64,000 bases of DNA from CAIWHR01 sp963741355. GTDB lineage: Bacteria; Pseudomonadota; Gammaproteobacteria; Burkholderiales; Casimicrobiaceae. A program made the position numbers and the translations under genes. The notes under the pieces are model-generated. The model was not told the origin of the DNA, made no database searches, and worked only from the letters and a program-made list of their open reading frames with translations. The first letter of the stretch is position 1; every line of letters begins with the position of its first letter. Shown here piece by piece: positions 18,448 to 28,843 of the stretch. Location of the stretch: contig CAVUIG010000015.1 of the NCBI GenBank assembly GCA_963741355.1, positions 62,001 to 126,000 on the forward strand, read 5' to 3'.

Positions 18448-21400
18448 CTACTGCGGCCGCTGCACGGATCCGACCCCGGCACCAGGCGGTCCCGGGCGCG
18501 GGCTCGGCATCGGCGCCGGGCGCATCCGTGCGCCACCCTTGAAATCCGCGCCATGACAAGCGCCACACGCCGGCTTCAGGTTCGGGTAGCGCCAGACTAC
18601 GAGCTCGCTGTTGCCTGCATGGCAGTCCTTGCAGGTGACGCCCGTCGGGTGATTGGCGGGGTAGCCCGGCGACAGGTGCTGGTAGGGCTGGACCGGCCGC
18701 CAGGCGGTGGTCCGATGGCACGAGTCGCACGAACGGCTCGTCACGAAGTGGCTGGCGGGCTTCGCCGTGGCACCGCTCCCGTTGTGGCAGGTGGCACACG
18801 TTCCTGTCGCGACGCCCGTGTGCGTGAAGTTTGCGGGAATCCACGCGGTCGTGCGGTGACACGAGTCGCAGGACGCGAGGGTCGCGAGGTGGCGCGCCGG
18901 CCGACCCGGTGCGCTGCTGCCGTTGTGGCAGCTTGCGCATCCACCCGGCATGACGGCGGCGTGGATGGCGCCGCGCGCGCGCGGCTCCGCATTGCCGGGT
19001 GTCGCGGGAATTCCCGCGTTGGCCCGGGCTTGCGGCGGCGTCGGGGCGGCGTCGCGGCGTGGCGCGAGCGCCGTCGCGGACTCCGTTGACTTCGCTGCAG
19101 TGACGCGACTGCCGCCGTCGAACGACGACGTGTTGTGGCATTGCGAGCAGTCCGCGGTCGTCGGCGGATGGTCGCGCGGCTTGCTCCGCACGCCCGGAAA
19201 CTGCCCGCCGTGGCAGCTCGAGCAGTTGGTTGTGATGCCGGTGTGGTTCATCGTCCACGTCTTGAACGACGTGGTCGACGTGTGGCATCCGCCGCAATCG
19301 AGGCTGGACGGGTTCGGGATGTGTCCGGTCGAAGGCAGCGTGACGATCGTGACGCCGTACCAGCTCTTGCCACTCTCGTGGCAGGTCGCGCAGGGCGTGC
19401 CGGCGACCGGCGTGTGGTTCATCGCGGTACCGCCGAAGTTGGTGAACTTCGCCGGGGCGTGACAGCTTTCGCAGGCGGCGCCGCCGGACGGGATGTGGGT
19501 GGCCGGCGGCGTGACCACGGTGACGCCGTAGAAGCTCTTGCCGGTGGCGTGGCAGGTGGCGCAGCCGGTGCTGATGCCGGCGTGGTTCATCGTGCCGCCG
19601 GCTGAAGTTGGTGAACTTGCGTGGCGGCGTGGCACAGCTTCGCAGGCCGCGGTCGTCGGGATGTGGGTCGCTGGCGGCGTCACCACGGTGATGCCGAAGA
19701 AGCTCTTGCCGGTGGCGTGGCAGGTGGCGCAGCCGGTGCTGATGCCGGCATGGTTCATCGTGCCGCCGCTGAAGTTGGTGAACTTCGACGCGGAGTGGCA
19801 GAGCTCGCAGGCCTGGGTCGTCGGGACGTGCGTCGGCGGCGGCGCCACCGGGACGATGTTGGCGAAGGTGAGGCCGGCGGCATGACAGGTCGCGCAGCCC
19901 GACGTGATGCCGAGGTGGTTCATCGTCGCGACGGCGTAGTTGCCCGGCGTGGTGTGGCAGAGCGCGCACGGCTGGCTCGTCGGAATGTGGTTCGGCGGCT
20001 TCGACGTGATGCCGCTCGAGAACGAGACGGTGGAGCTGTGGCAGCTGCCGCATTCACCGGTCAGAGGATGGTTCGGATCCTGCGCGGGCGTCGGTCGGGT
20101 GACGATGGTCACGCCGTACCAGCTCCTGCCGGTCTCGTGGCAGGTCGCGCAGGGCGTGCCGGCGACCGGCGTGTGGTTCATCGCCGTACCGCCGAAGTTG
20201 GTGAACTTGGCGGGGCGTGACAGCTTTCGCAGGCTGCTGTGCCGACCGGGATGTGCGTCGCTGGCGGCGTCACCACGGTGATGCCGAAGAAGCTCTTGCC
20301 GGTGGCGTGGCAGGTGGCGCAGCCGGTGCTGATGCCGGCATGGTTCATCGTGCCGCCGCTGAAGTTGGTGAACTTCGACGCGGCGTGGCAGATCTCGCAG
20401 GCCGCGGTCGTCGGCACGTGCGTCGCTGGCGGTGTCACCACGGTGATGCCGAAGAAGCTCTTGCCGGTGGCGTGGCAGGTGGCGCAGCCGGTGCTGATGC
20501 CGGCATGATTCATCGTGCCGCCGCTGAAGTTGGTGAACTTCGATCGCGGAGTGGCAGAGTCTCGCAGGCCTGCGGTCGTCGGGACGTGCGTCGGTGGCGG
20601 CGACACCGGGACGATGTTGGCGAAGGTGAGGCCGGCGGCATGACAGGTCGCGCAGCCCGACGTGATGCCGAGGTGGTTCATCGTCGCGACGGCGTAGTTG
20701 CCCGGCGTGGTGTGGCAGAGCGCGCACGGCTGGCTCGTCGGAATGTGGTTCGGCGGCTTCGACGTGATGCCGCTCGAGAACGAGACGGTGGAGCTGTGGC
20801 AGCTGCCGCATTCACCGGTCAGAGGATGGTTCGGATCCTGCGCGGGCGTCGGTCGGGTGACGATGGTCACGCCGTACCAGCTCCTGCCGGTCTCGTGACA
20901 GGTCGCGCAGGGCGTGCCGGCGACCGGCGTGTGGTTCATCGCGGTACCGCCGAAGTTGGTGAACTTGGCGGGGGCGTGACAGCTTTCGCAGGCGGCGCCG
21001 CCGGACGGGATGTGGGTCGCTGGCGGCGTCACCACGGTGATGCCGAAGAAGCTCTTGCCGGTGGCGTGGCAGGTGGCGCAGCCGGTGCTGATGCCGGCAT
21101 GGTTCATCGTGCCGCCGCTGAAGTTGGTGAACTTCGACGCGGAGTGGCAGAGCTCGCAGGCCTGGGTCGTCGGCACGTGCGTCGCTGGCGGTGTGACCAC
21201 GGTGATGCCGAAGAAGCTCTTGCCGGTGGCGTGGCAGGTGGCGCAGCCGGTGGTGATGCCGGCGTGGTTCATCGTGCCGCCGCTGAAGTTGGTGAACTTC
21301 GCCGCGGCGTGGCACAGTCTCGCAGGCCTGCGGTCGTCGGGATGTGGCGTCGGCTGGCGGCGTGACGACGGTGACGCCGAAGAAGCTCTTGCCGGTGGCG

Positions 21401-24089
21401 TGGCAGGTGGCGCAGCCGGTGGTGATGCCGGCGTGGTTCATCGTGCCGCCGCTGAAGTTGGTGAACTTCGACGCGGAGTGGCACAGCTCGCAGGCCTGGG
21501 TCGTCGGGACGTGCGTCGGTGGCGGCGCCACCGGGACGATGTTGGCGAAGGTGAGGCCGGCGGCATGACAGGTCGCGCAGCCCGACGTGATGCCGAGGTG
21601 GTTCATCGTCGCGACGGCAGTAGTTGCCCGGCGTGGTGTGGCAGAGCGCGCACGGCTGGCTGGTCGGAATGTGGTTCGCCGGCTTCGCGTCACCCCGCTC
21701 GAGAACGAGATGGTGGAGCTGTGGCAGGTGCCGCAATCACCGGTCAGAGGATGGTTCGGATCCTGCGCCGGCGTCGGCCGGGTGACGATGGTCACGCCGT
21801 ACCAGCTCTTGCCGGTCTCGTGGCAGGTCGCGCAGGGGGTGCCGGCGACCGGCGTGTGGTTCATCGCCGTGCCGCCGAAGTTGGTGAACTTGGCGGCGGC
21901 GTGACAGCTCTCGCAGGCCGCGTGCCGTCGGGATGTGCGTCGCCGGCGGCGTGACGACGGTGACGCCGAAGAAGCTCTTGCCGGTCGCGTGGCAGGTCGG
22001 CGCAGCCGGCTGCTGATGCCGGTGTGGTTCATCGCGGTGCCGCCGAAGTTGGTGAACTTGGCGGGCGGCGTGGCAGCTTTCGCAGGCGGCCGTCGTCGGA
22101 CGGATGTGCAGGTGTCGCTGGCGGGGTCATCGACGGTCACGCCGAAGAAGCTCTTGCCGGTGGCGTGGCAGGTGGCGCAGCCGCTGCTGATGCCGGCGTG
22201 GTTCATCGTGCCGCCGCTGAAGTTGGTGAACTTCGACGCGGAGTGGCAGAGCTCGCAGGCGCTCGGCTGTCGTCGGCACGTGCGTCGGTGGCGGCGCCAC
22301 CGGGACGACGTTGGCAAAGGTGAGGCCGGCGGCATGGCAGGTCGCGCAGCCCGACGTGATGCCGGGGTGGTTCATCGTCGCCACGGCGTAGTTGCCCGGC
22401 GTCGTGTGACAAAGCGTGCAGGCCTGGCTGGTCGGAATGTGGTTCGCCGGCTTCGCGTGACGCCGCCCGTGAACGAGACGGTCGAGCTGTGGCAGCTGCC
22501 GCATTCACCGGTCGAGGGTGGTTCGGATCCTGCGCCGGCGTCGGTCGGGTGACGATGGTCACGCCGTACCAGCTCTTGCCGGTCTCGTGGCAGGTCGCGC
22601 AGGGGGTGCCGGCGACCGGCGTGTGGTTCATCGCCGTGCCGCCGAAGTTGGTGAACTTGGCGGGGCGTGACAGCTTTCGCAGGCGGCGGTGCCGACCGGG
22701 ATGTGGGTCGCTGGCGGCGTCACCACGGTCACGCCGAAGAAGCTCTTGCCGGTGGCATGGCAGGTCGCGCAGCCGGTGCTGATGCCGGCGTGGTTCATCG
22801 TGCCGCCGCTGAAGTTGGTGAACTTGGCGGGCGCGTGACAGGTCTCGCAGGCCGCGCGCCGGTCGGGATGTGGGTCGGCCGGCGGCGTCACCACGGTGAC
22901 GCCGAAGAAGCTCTTGCCGGTGGCGTGGCAGGTGGCGCAGCCGGTGCTGATGCCGGCGTGGTTCATCGTGCCGCCGCTGAAGTTGGTGAACTTCGACGCG
23001 GAGTGGCACAGCTCGCAGGCCTGCGTCGTCGGGACGTGCGTCGGCGGCGGCGCCGACGGGCACGACGCCGGCGAACGCTGAGGCCGCTCGCGTGGCAGGT
23101 CGCGCAGCCGCGACGTGATGCCGGCGTGGTTCATCGTCGCGCCCGCGTAAGTGCCCGGCGTCGTGTGGCAGAGCGCGCAGGGCTGGCTGGTCGAGATGTG
23201 GTTCGACGGCATCGCCGTGATGCCCGTCTTGAACGACGTCGTCCCGCTGTGGCAGCTGCCGCAGTCGCCGCCGGTCGGATGGTTCGGATCCTGTGCCGGC
23301 GTCGGTCGGGTGACGATGGTCACGCCGAACCAGCTCTTGCCGGTCTCGTGGCAGGTCGTGCACGGCGTGCCCGCGACCGGCCCGTGATTCATGACCGTCC
23401 CGGCAAAGCTCGCGAAGGCCGACGCCGCGTGACAGCTCTCGCAGGCAGCGCCGCCGAACGGGATGTGCGATGCCGGGCGGCGACACCGGCGTCACTCCCG
23501 GCGAAGGTGAGGCCACGTCGCGTGACAGGTCGCGCAGCCGCTCGCGATTCCCGTGTGGTTCATCGTCGTGCCGCTCCACGCGCGGCGTGGAGTGACAGGT
23601 GTCGCAGCGATCGCGGTCGGTGACGCAGGTGCGTCGGCCGGCTTGCCGCGGCGCGGTCGCTGCCCGTTGTGGCAGGTCGCGCACGTACCCGGCACGACGC
23701 CGACGTGATCGAACCGCGCACCGGCGAACGTCACGCGTGTTGTGGCACACCGAGCATGGCTGGTCGGTCGGCGGATGCGACGTCGTGATCGTGACGCTGC
23801 TGATGCGGGCGCTGGCCCGTGGCAGCCGACGCAGGTCTTCGGCGTGTCCTTGAACTCGCCGCGGACGTGGCAGCTCTCGCAACGCGTGCGCTCGTGCGCG
23901 CCGGTCAGCGCGAAACCCGGTCGTCAGGTGCTGCGCGACCTGCTTCGCGCGTCGAGCGGGCGCCGCGACGCGGCTCTGCGCGGACGCCGGGCCGACTGTC
24001 AGCGCTCCGACCAGGAGGCAGAGTGCCGCCGACGCAGAGCGTTCGCAGCGGCGCGAGAGACGAACGCGACGAGGCAGACGGGTTGTCAT
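18448..24089 (-). CDS. Giant multihaem c-type cytochrome, about 64 CxxCH motifs (frameshifted)
   Basis: Restored length is near 1,880 aa. The start ATG at 24089 overlaps the previous stop (ATGA) and gives MTTRLPRRVRLSRRCERSAS followed by a hydrophobic stretch and ASAQS: a signal peptide. I count 60 intact CxxCH motifs (first codon set near 23875, last at 18553-18567) and 4 with one extra base (near 19630, 20550, 21310, 21995). The core is a two-haem module of about 55 aa (MNHAGISTGCATCHATGKSF, FTNFSGGT spacer, CELCH/CESCH), organised in five larger blocks of 8-10 haems marked by CGSCH-CALCH. The N- and C-terminal modules are more diverged (CDSCHRTTAW, CKDCH, CGACH). No catalytic domain is visible, so it is probably an electron wire or capacitor, exported and perhaps on the cell surface. 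Many single-base shifts break the frame; the repeat makes assembly error likely. Confidence 0.85.
19823..20972. repeat. Near-identical tandem DNA repeat inside the giant cytochrome gene
   Basis: Bases 19823-20214 match 20581-20972 at a constant offset of 758 bp with only about five substitutions by eye, encoding the CATCH-CALCH-CGSCH-CATCH-CESCH part of the haem block. The more diverged further copies are centred near 21720, 22490 and 23247. The copies look like products of recent tandem duplication or gene conversion; collapse or expansion in the assembly is possible. Confidence 0.85.
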
Positions 24090-25935
24090 TGGCGCGTCCC
24101 TGGGCCGGGGACGGCGCTGCCGGTGCGCGGCGGCGATGCGCCGCCGGGACCGAATGCCTTGATGTCGCGGAACGAGCGCGGCGTGTGGCACCGCTCGCAC
24201 TGGCCGCCGAAGTCGCCGCCGTGGACGTCGTCGGCGGCGTGGCAGGTGATGCAGGTCGTCGCCAGCGCGGGAATCCTGTCGCCCGCGACTCTTGTGGCAG
24301 GCGACGCACGGCACCTTTGCGTGCGCGCCGTCGAGCGCATAACGGGCGCGCCTCGCGTGGTCGAAGTCCCAGATCTTCCAGTCGCGCGCGTTGTGGCACG
24401 CGCGCAGTCGGTGCCGAGCGTGCCGCTTGTGCTTGTCGTCCTTCGCGTGGCACGCGATGCATTCGCGCTTCGCGTCCTTGAAGGCCGGCGTCGCGTGGCA
24501 GGACTTGCATTCGACGCGCAGCGTGCGCGCCCAGCAGCGGGAAGCGCGACTTGGCGTGGTCGAAGCGCACCGTCTTCTTCCAGTCCGCCGTGTCGTGGCA
24601 CTCGCTCGCATTGGCGGCCGAGCTGGTCGCGGTGCTTGTCGTCCTTCCGGTGGCAGGCGTAGCAGTCCGCTGGCGAGCTTGTCCGCGATAGACGTGGCCG
24701 GCATGGCAGCTGTCGCACTTGGTCGTCGACGTGCCTGCCGGTCAGCGCGTACTTCGTGTCGCGGTCGTGGCGGAAGACGATGTCGCGCCACGTCGACTCG
24801 GTGTGGCAGGTCGCGCACTTGTCGCCGTAGCGGTCCTTGTGCGTGTCGTCCTTGCGGTGGCAGGCGATGCAGTTCTGCCGGCGCGCCCTGGTAGCTCTTC
24901 GGGTCGCGGTGGCACTCCTTGCACTCGACGTCGCGGTGCTTGCCGCGCAGCTTGAACTTCGACAGGTCGTGGTCGTACTTCGCCTCGCGCCAGTTCCGCT
25001 CGGTGTGGCAATCGCCGCAGGCGCGTGCCCAGCGTCGCGTTGTGCTTGTCGTCGGCCTTGTGGCAGCCGATGCAGGTCGTCGGGAGCTTCGATGCAGGCC
25101 TGCGGTCGACTTGTGGCAGCTCTCGCACTTCGCGGTGCGGTGCTTGCCGCGCAGCGCGAAGCTGCGCGTCGCGGTCGTGCTGGAACGCGCGCGACGTCGC
25201 GCCAGTCCGCCGCGACGTGGCAGGCCTCGCATTTCTCGCCGAGCCGCCCGCGGTGCTGCTTGTCGTCCTTGCGGTGGCAGCCGACGCAGGTCAGCGGCGT
25301 GTCCTTGAACACGTTGTTCGCGTGGCAGTCCTTGCACGTGGCGTCCGACGTGCTTGCCGGTCAGCGCGAACTTGCGTCTTGCCGTGGTCGAAACGGGCTG
25401 TCCTTCCAGCTTCACTTCGGTGTGGCAGTCCGGGCACTTGCGGTCCGAGCGCTGCCCTTGTGCTTGTCGTCCTTGCGATGGCAGCCGTCGCAGGTCGCCG
25501 GGTGCGGCGCGGTACTTCTTGCCAGCGACGTGGCAGCTCGCGGCAGGCTTCCTTGGCATGCGCGCCGGCGAGCGCGATATCCGGTCTTCGCGTGGTCGAA
25601 CGCCCTTCTCGTCGAGCGGCGCGATGTTCACTCGCGCCCCTTGTGGTCGGTGTGGCAGGTGCGGCAGGCCTGCGGCTCGAGGCGGCCATGGAAGCCGTGC
25701 TTCGTCGCGCAGGTCACGGGCGACCTCCTTGTGGCAGTCGAGGCAGAGACTGTCCTGCGCGGCCTTGTTGAACTTGACGTGGCATTTCTCGCACTGCTCT
25801 TCGTACTTCGCGTGCCCGGCGATCGACCTTGCCGGGCATCAGGACGCCCTCCAGCGACTGCGCGCCGGCCGCCATCGCCAGCCATCCGATTGCCCAACCA
25901 ATGAGGATCCGCCATCGCCGATGACCCGTTTGCAT
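24086..25935 (-). CDS. Multihaem c-type cytochrome, about 24 CxxCH motifs (frameshifted)
   Basis: Restored length is about 616 aa. MQTGHRRWRILIGWAIGWLA then MAAGAQS is a signal peptide. I count 21 intact CxxCH and 3 disrupted motifs (one base missing near 24397, one extra near 24600 and near 25520). The repeat is a three-haem module of 70-80 aa: CIGCHKADDKHNATLG, a second CxxCH followed by WRE-x-KYDHD, then FKLRGKHRDVECKECH; eight modules give 24. The CHRKDDxH signature is seen in large cytochrome c3/c7-like proteins. It lies 6 bp after the inner-membrane protein stop and overlaps the giant cytochrome start by 4 bp (ATGA), implying coupled translation. I infer the periplasmic partner that bridges inner membrane and barrel. 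Several other shifts break the frame. Confidence 0.83.
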
Positions 25936-25941
25936 TCGTCA

Positions 25942-26925
25942 TCAGTACATGTGCACGGCGACGACGTGGGCGATCGCCGACAGCACCATCATGTAGACGA
26001 GCGGCACGTGCAGCACGTGCCAGCACGAGAACAGCCGCTCGAACACGCCGAACTGCGCGACGCGCTGAACCGCCGCAGGTGCGCGGCGATCAGCTTCCGG
26101 CGGCTGTCGACGCGCCGCGCCAGTTCTTCCGGCGTCCAATTCTTCGCTGCTGGCGATGCGCTCGAGCGCATCGCGTCGTTTCCCGCAGTGCAGCGCCGGC
26201 GCGCGACCGCAGCGTGCAGCCCGAGCGAGAGGAACCGCCACGGGTGCACCGAGTCCGGCATTGCGCGTCTCCTCGGCGAGCCGAGCGAATTCGTTGAGCT
26301 GGCGCTCGACTTCGGGCGACGAAGGCGAGCTTCGAGCGCAGCTTCGCGGAATCGAGACCGGCCTGCGTCGCGCAACTCCGCCAGCGTCGCGCGGCGGCCG
26401 TAGAGGCCGTGGTGGATCTGCGCGTAGAGAAACCGGCCGACGATGCCGCTGCTGGCGACGAGCGCCATCGACGCGAAGGCGACCGTGGCATTCACGAGCC
26501 GAACGCGCAGCGTCGAATGCACGATGATCAGCAGCGGGCCCGCGATGCCCAGCGCCATGTGCAGCGCAGAACCAGAACCGCGTCGTTCCGACCTGCTGCG
26601 CATTGCGCGCCAGCGCTTGCGCAGCGGGTAGATGAACAGCAGCAGCATCGCCGTGCCGCCGGCGACGCCGAGCCAGTAGCCGAGATCCGACCCCGCGGTG
26701 AACCAGTTCGAGCGCGCGACCACGCAGCGCAAGCACGATCAGCAGGCCGAGCAGCGTAAGGCCCGCAGCCTCGCGGCGCGCGGCGCGCGTGCGCCGCGAG
26801 GCCGGCGTCGACCGGGGCCGCGCTGCCGGTACCTCGATGTTCGAGCTCGCTCCCGTCGCGTCGCCCGTCATGGATCCAAGCGGCATCAGCATCGTCGTCG
26901 CGGGTTCTGCGAGCTCGCGTGGCAT
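25942..26925 (-). CDS. Inner-membrane protein with multiple transmembrane His, probable b-haem protein (frameshifted)
   Basis: Restored length is about 325 aa, from the ATG at 26925 (GAAGG upstream). After a polar N-terminus come about five transmembrane helices: LTLLGLLIVLALR, YWLGVAGGTAMLLLFIYPLR, ALHMALGIAGPLLIIVHSTL, FASMALVASSGIVGRFLYAQ followed by IHHGLYGRRATLAEL, and at the end LFSCWHVLHVPLVYMMVLSA then IAHVVAVHMY. Paired His in three helices fit b-haem ligation as in cytochrome b561 or ferric-reductase-like proteins. A soluble helical domain (VERQLNEFARLAEETRNAG, WTPEELARRVDSRRKLIAAH) lies between the fourth helix and the last. At least three frameshifts. First gene of the cytochrome operon; it could pass electrons between the quinone pool and the periplasmic cytochrome. 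No named family is recognised. Confidence 0.7.
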   Translation of the reverse strand: MPRELAEPATTMLMPLGSMTGDATGASSNIEVPAARPRSTPASRRTRAARREAAGLTLLGLLIVLALRGRALELVHRGVGSRLLARRRRRHGDAAAVHLPAAQALARNAQQVGTTRFWFCAAHGAGHRGPAADHRAFDAARSARECHGRLRVDGARRQQRHRRPVSLRADPPRPLRPPRDAGGVARRRPVSIPRSCARSSPSSPEVERQLNEFARLAEETRNAGLGAPVAVPLARAARCGRAPALHCGKRRDALERIASSEELDAGRTGAARRQPPEADRRAPAAVQRVAQFGVFERLFSCWHVLHVPLVYMMVLSAIAHVVAVHMY

Positions 26926-27043
26926 CACCGCACCTTCGCGCGCGATGCGTCGCCACGCCAGTGCGACACGCAACGATGATGCGCGCCAATCGTTGCTGCA
27001 CGTTCGCAGCATTCCCGCTAAACTGGTTTCGCCGATCGAACCG

Positions 27044-28388
27044 GATGTTGTCGATCGATGCCGTACCAAGACGATGCCCGACACTCACTTCCTTCGCGAT
27101 CGCCCTGTACGGGCTGCCGGTCGCGGCCTTCGTGCTGATTCACATCGTGCGGCGCATGCGCCGCACTGCGGTCCACGCGACGGGAACTCGCCGCCGCCGA
27201 CGAAGGCCGGGCTCACCGAGCCCGTCTCGCTGCATCCGGTCGTCGACCCGTCGCGCTGCGTCGGCTCGGCCACGTGCGTGAACGCCTGCCCCGAGAACGC
27301 GCTGGGCATCATCGACGGCAAGGCGCAGCTCACCAATCCCGTCGTGTGCATCGGTCACGGCGCCTGCGCGGCGGCGTGCCCGGTCGACGGCGATCACGCT
27401 CGTGTTCGGCACCGAACGGCGCGGCATCGACATTCCGCTGGTGAACCCGAATTTCGAGACCAACGTCCGCGGAATCTTCATCGCCGGCGAGCTTGGCGGC
27501 ATGGGCCTCATCCGCAAGGCCGCGGAGCAGGGAAAGCAGGCGATCGAGACGATCGCCGAGCGCGAAGGCGGCGACGCCGCTCGACGTCGTCATCGTCGGC
27601 GCCGGGCCCGGCCGGCATCGCGGCGGGCCTCGACGCGATCGAGCCGCAAGCTTCGCTACCGGCTGATCGAGCAGGAAGCGCGATCTCGGCGGCGCGATCT
27701 TCCACTATCCGCGCAACAAGATCGCGATGACCTCGCCGGTCGACCTGCCGATCGTCGGTCGCCTGCCGATCGGCGAGATCAGCAAGGAGGAATTGCTGCG
27801 GAATCTGGCAGGACGTCGTCGACGCGCTCGGGCATCGAAGATCGAATTCGACACGCAGGATGGAGCAGCTCGGCGCGAATCGACGGCGGTTACCGGATCG
27901 AAACCACGAAGGGACCTATCGACACGGCCAATGTGCTTCTCGCCATCGGCCGGCGCGGCACGCCGCGCAAGCTCGACGTGCCCGGGGAGGAACTGCCGAA
28001 GGTCGTCTACCGGCTGATCGAGCCCGAGCAGTACCGCGGGCAGCGCGTCCTGGTCGTGGGCGGCGGCGACAGCGCCGTCGAGTGCGCGCTCGCCTGCAGC
28101 GCCCAGCCCGGCACGGCTGTCGCGCTTGCCTATCGCGGCGACGTGTTCAATCGCATCAAGCCGGCCAATCGGAAGCGGCTCGAGGATGCGGAGGCTGCCG
28201 GACAGATCGACGTCCGCCTCAAGACCGAGGTGAAAAGCGTGGCGCCCGGTCGCGTCGAGCTGATCGGCGAGGGTGGAACCGCAACGGTCGAGAATGACGT
28301 GGTCGTGGTTCAGGCCGGGGGGGTCCTGCCGACCGCGCTGCTGCGCGAGCTCGGCGTGACCGTCGAGACCAAGTACGGCACCGCCTAG
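27044..28388 (+). CDS. Membrane-anchored ferredoxin / FAD-NAD(P) oxidoreductase (frameshifted)
   Basis: Restored about 445 aa. SFAIALYGLPVAAFVLIHIV is an N-terminal membrane anchor. A ferredoxin-like domain follows: CVGSATCVNACPENALGIID and CIGHGACAAACPVDA, each with three of the usual four cluster Cys (the second is Ser and His). Then comes a thioredoxin-reductase-like flavoprotein: VVIVGAGPAGIAAGLDAIE (FAD), NVLLAIGRRGTPRKLDVPGE and QRVLVVGGGDSAVECALAC (NAD(P)), ending VVVVQAGGVLPTALLRELG. At least five frameshifts lie between 27180 and 27880; sequence after 27900 is clean. The start is at 27044 (MLSIDAVPRRCPTLTSFAIA) or, with one base removed, the ATG at 27074. It is divergent from the cytochrome operon, so electron exchange between NAD(P)H and the membrane protein is a reasonable inference. 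Confidence 0.75.
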
Positions 28389-28843
28389 CGGCGGCAGCCC
28401 GAGTCGCCCGCGAGCATGGGGCTTCGATGCTGTCAGCGCGGTCATTTAGGTTCCACTGGTCGTCCGATCGGCTTCCCCACAAGAGGGGGGTCGGCCGCGA
28501 ACAGGGGGGTCCGGGCTCGAAGCGAATGCCCCTACTTGTGGGAAAGTTGCCCACAATATGCCATTGGAATAGTTGGGGACGTCAAGAGCGTTGCGGATCC
28601 GCCGACGGGCGGCGCGCGCGGTCTTCGCCCACGGCGGGCAGGTTGCCCATGCCCCCTTGGAAGACGGGATCCGCCGGCCCAATCGAGGGGTGGATTCGCG
28701 CCCGGGGATTCGGGCCGACGATTCGCCGGCATGTGCGCAGCGAGCCGGCGAACGCAGATACAGCGCGTCTTAAGCCGCGCGGTCAGTCCCTGCCCGCGAG
28801 CGCGGAGGGGTGTCGCACTCGAAAACGGTCGCTGCGCAACGGA
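28389..28843. other. Intergenic region, 455 bp, with inverted repeats
   Basis: It lies between the convergent flavoprotein and TTT-binding-protein genes. I see no protein-like frame. It contains an imperfect inverted repeat TTCCCCACAAGAGGGG (from 28473) / CCCCTACTTGTGGGAA (28529-28544), a short hairpin TGTGGG-aaagttg-CCCACA (about 28537-28555), and a direct repeat GGATCCGCCG near 28596 and 28670. These could act as terminators for the convergent genes or be a mobile-element remnant; no U-tract terminator is evident. Confidence 0.5.

Noticed and set aside
20217..21365. Long plus-strand open frame with Gly/Ala/Val repeats antisense to the giant cytochrome
   Set aside because: It is the mirror of the haem repeat; its low-complexity Gly/Ala/Val composition is produced by the CxxCH codons on the other strand.
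19000..23600. Regularly spaced, near-identical DNA repeats suggesting a CRISPR array
   Set aside because: The period is coding (multiples close to 165 bp), the copies encode CxxCH modules on the minus strand, and no short repeat/spacer structure or cas gene is present.
22203..25631. A minus-strand open frame of 1142 codons across both cytochromes
   Set aside because: It mixes in-frame and out-of-frame stretches and crosses the true stop/start at 24086-24089; most of it is Arg-rich shadow sequence.
18448..28388. Programmed frameshifting or recoding as explanation of the broken cytochrome frames
   Set aside because: Shifts occur in many unrelated genes of the window, at non-conserved sites without slippery sequence or stem, and are mostly +1; consensus error is simpler.
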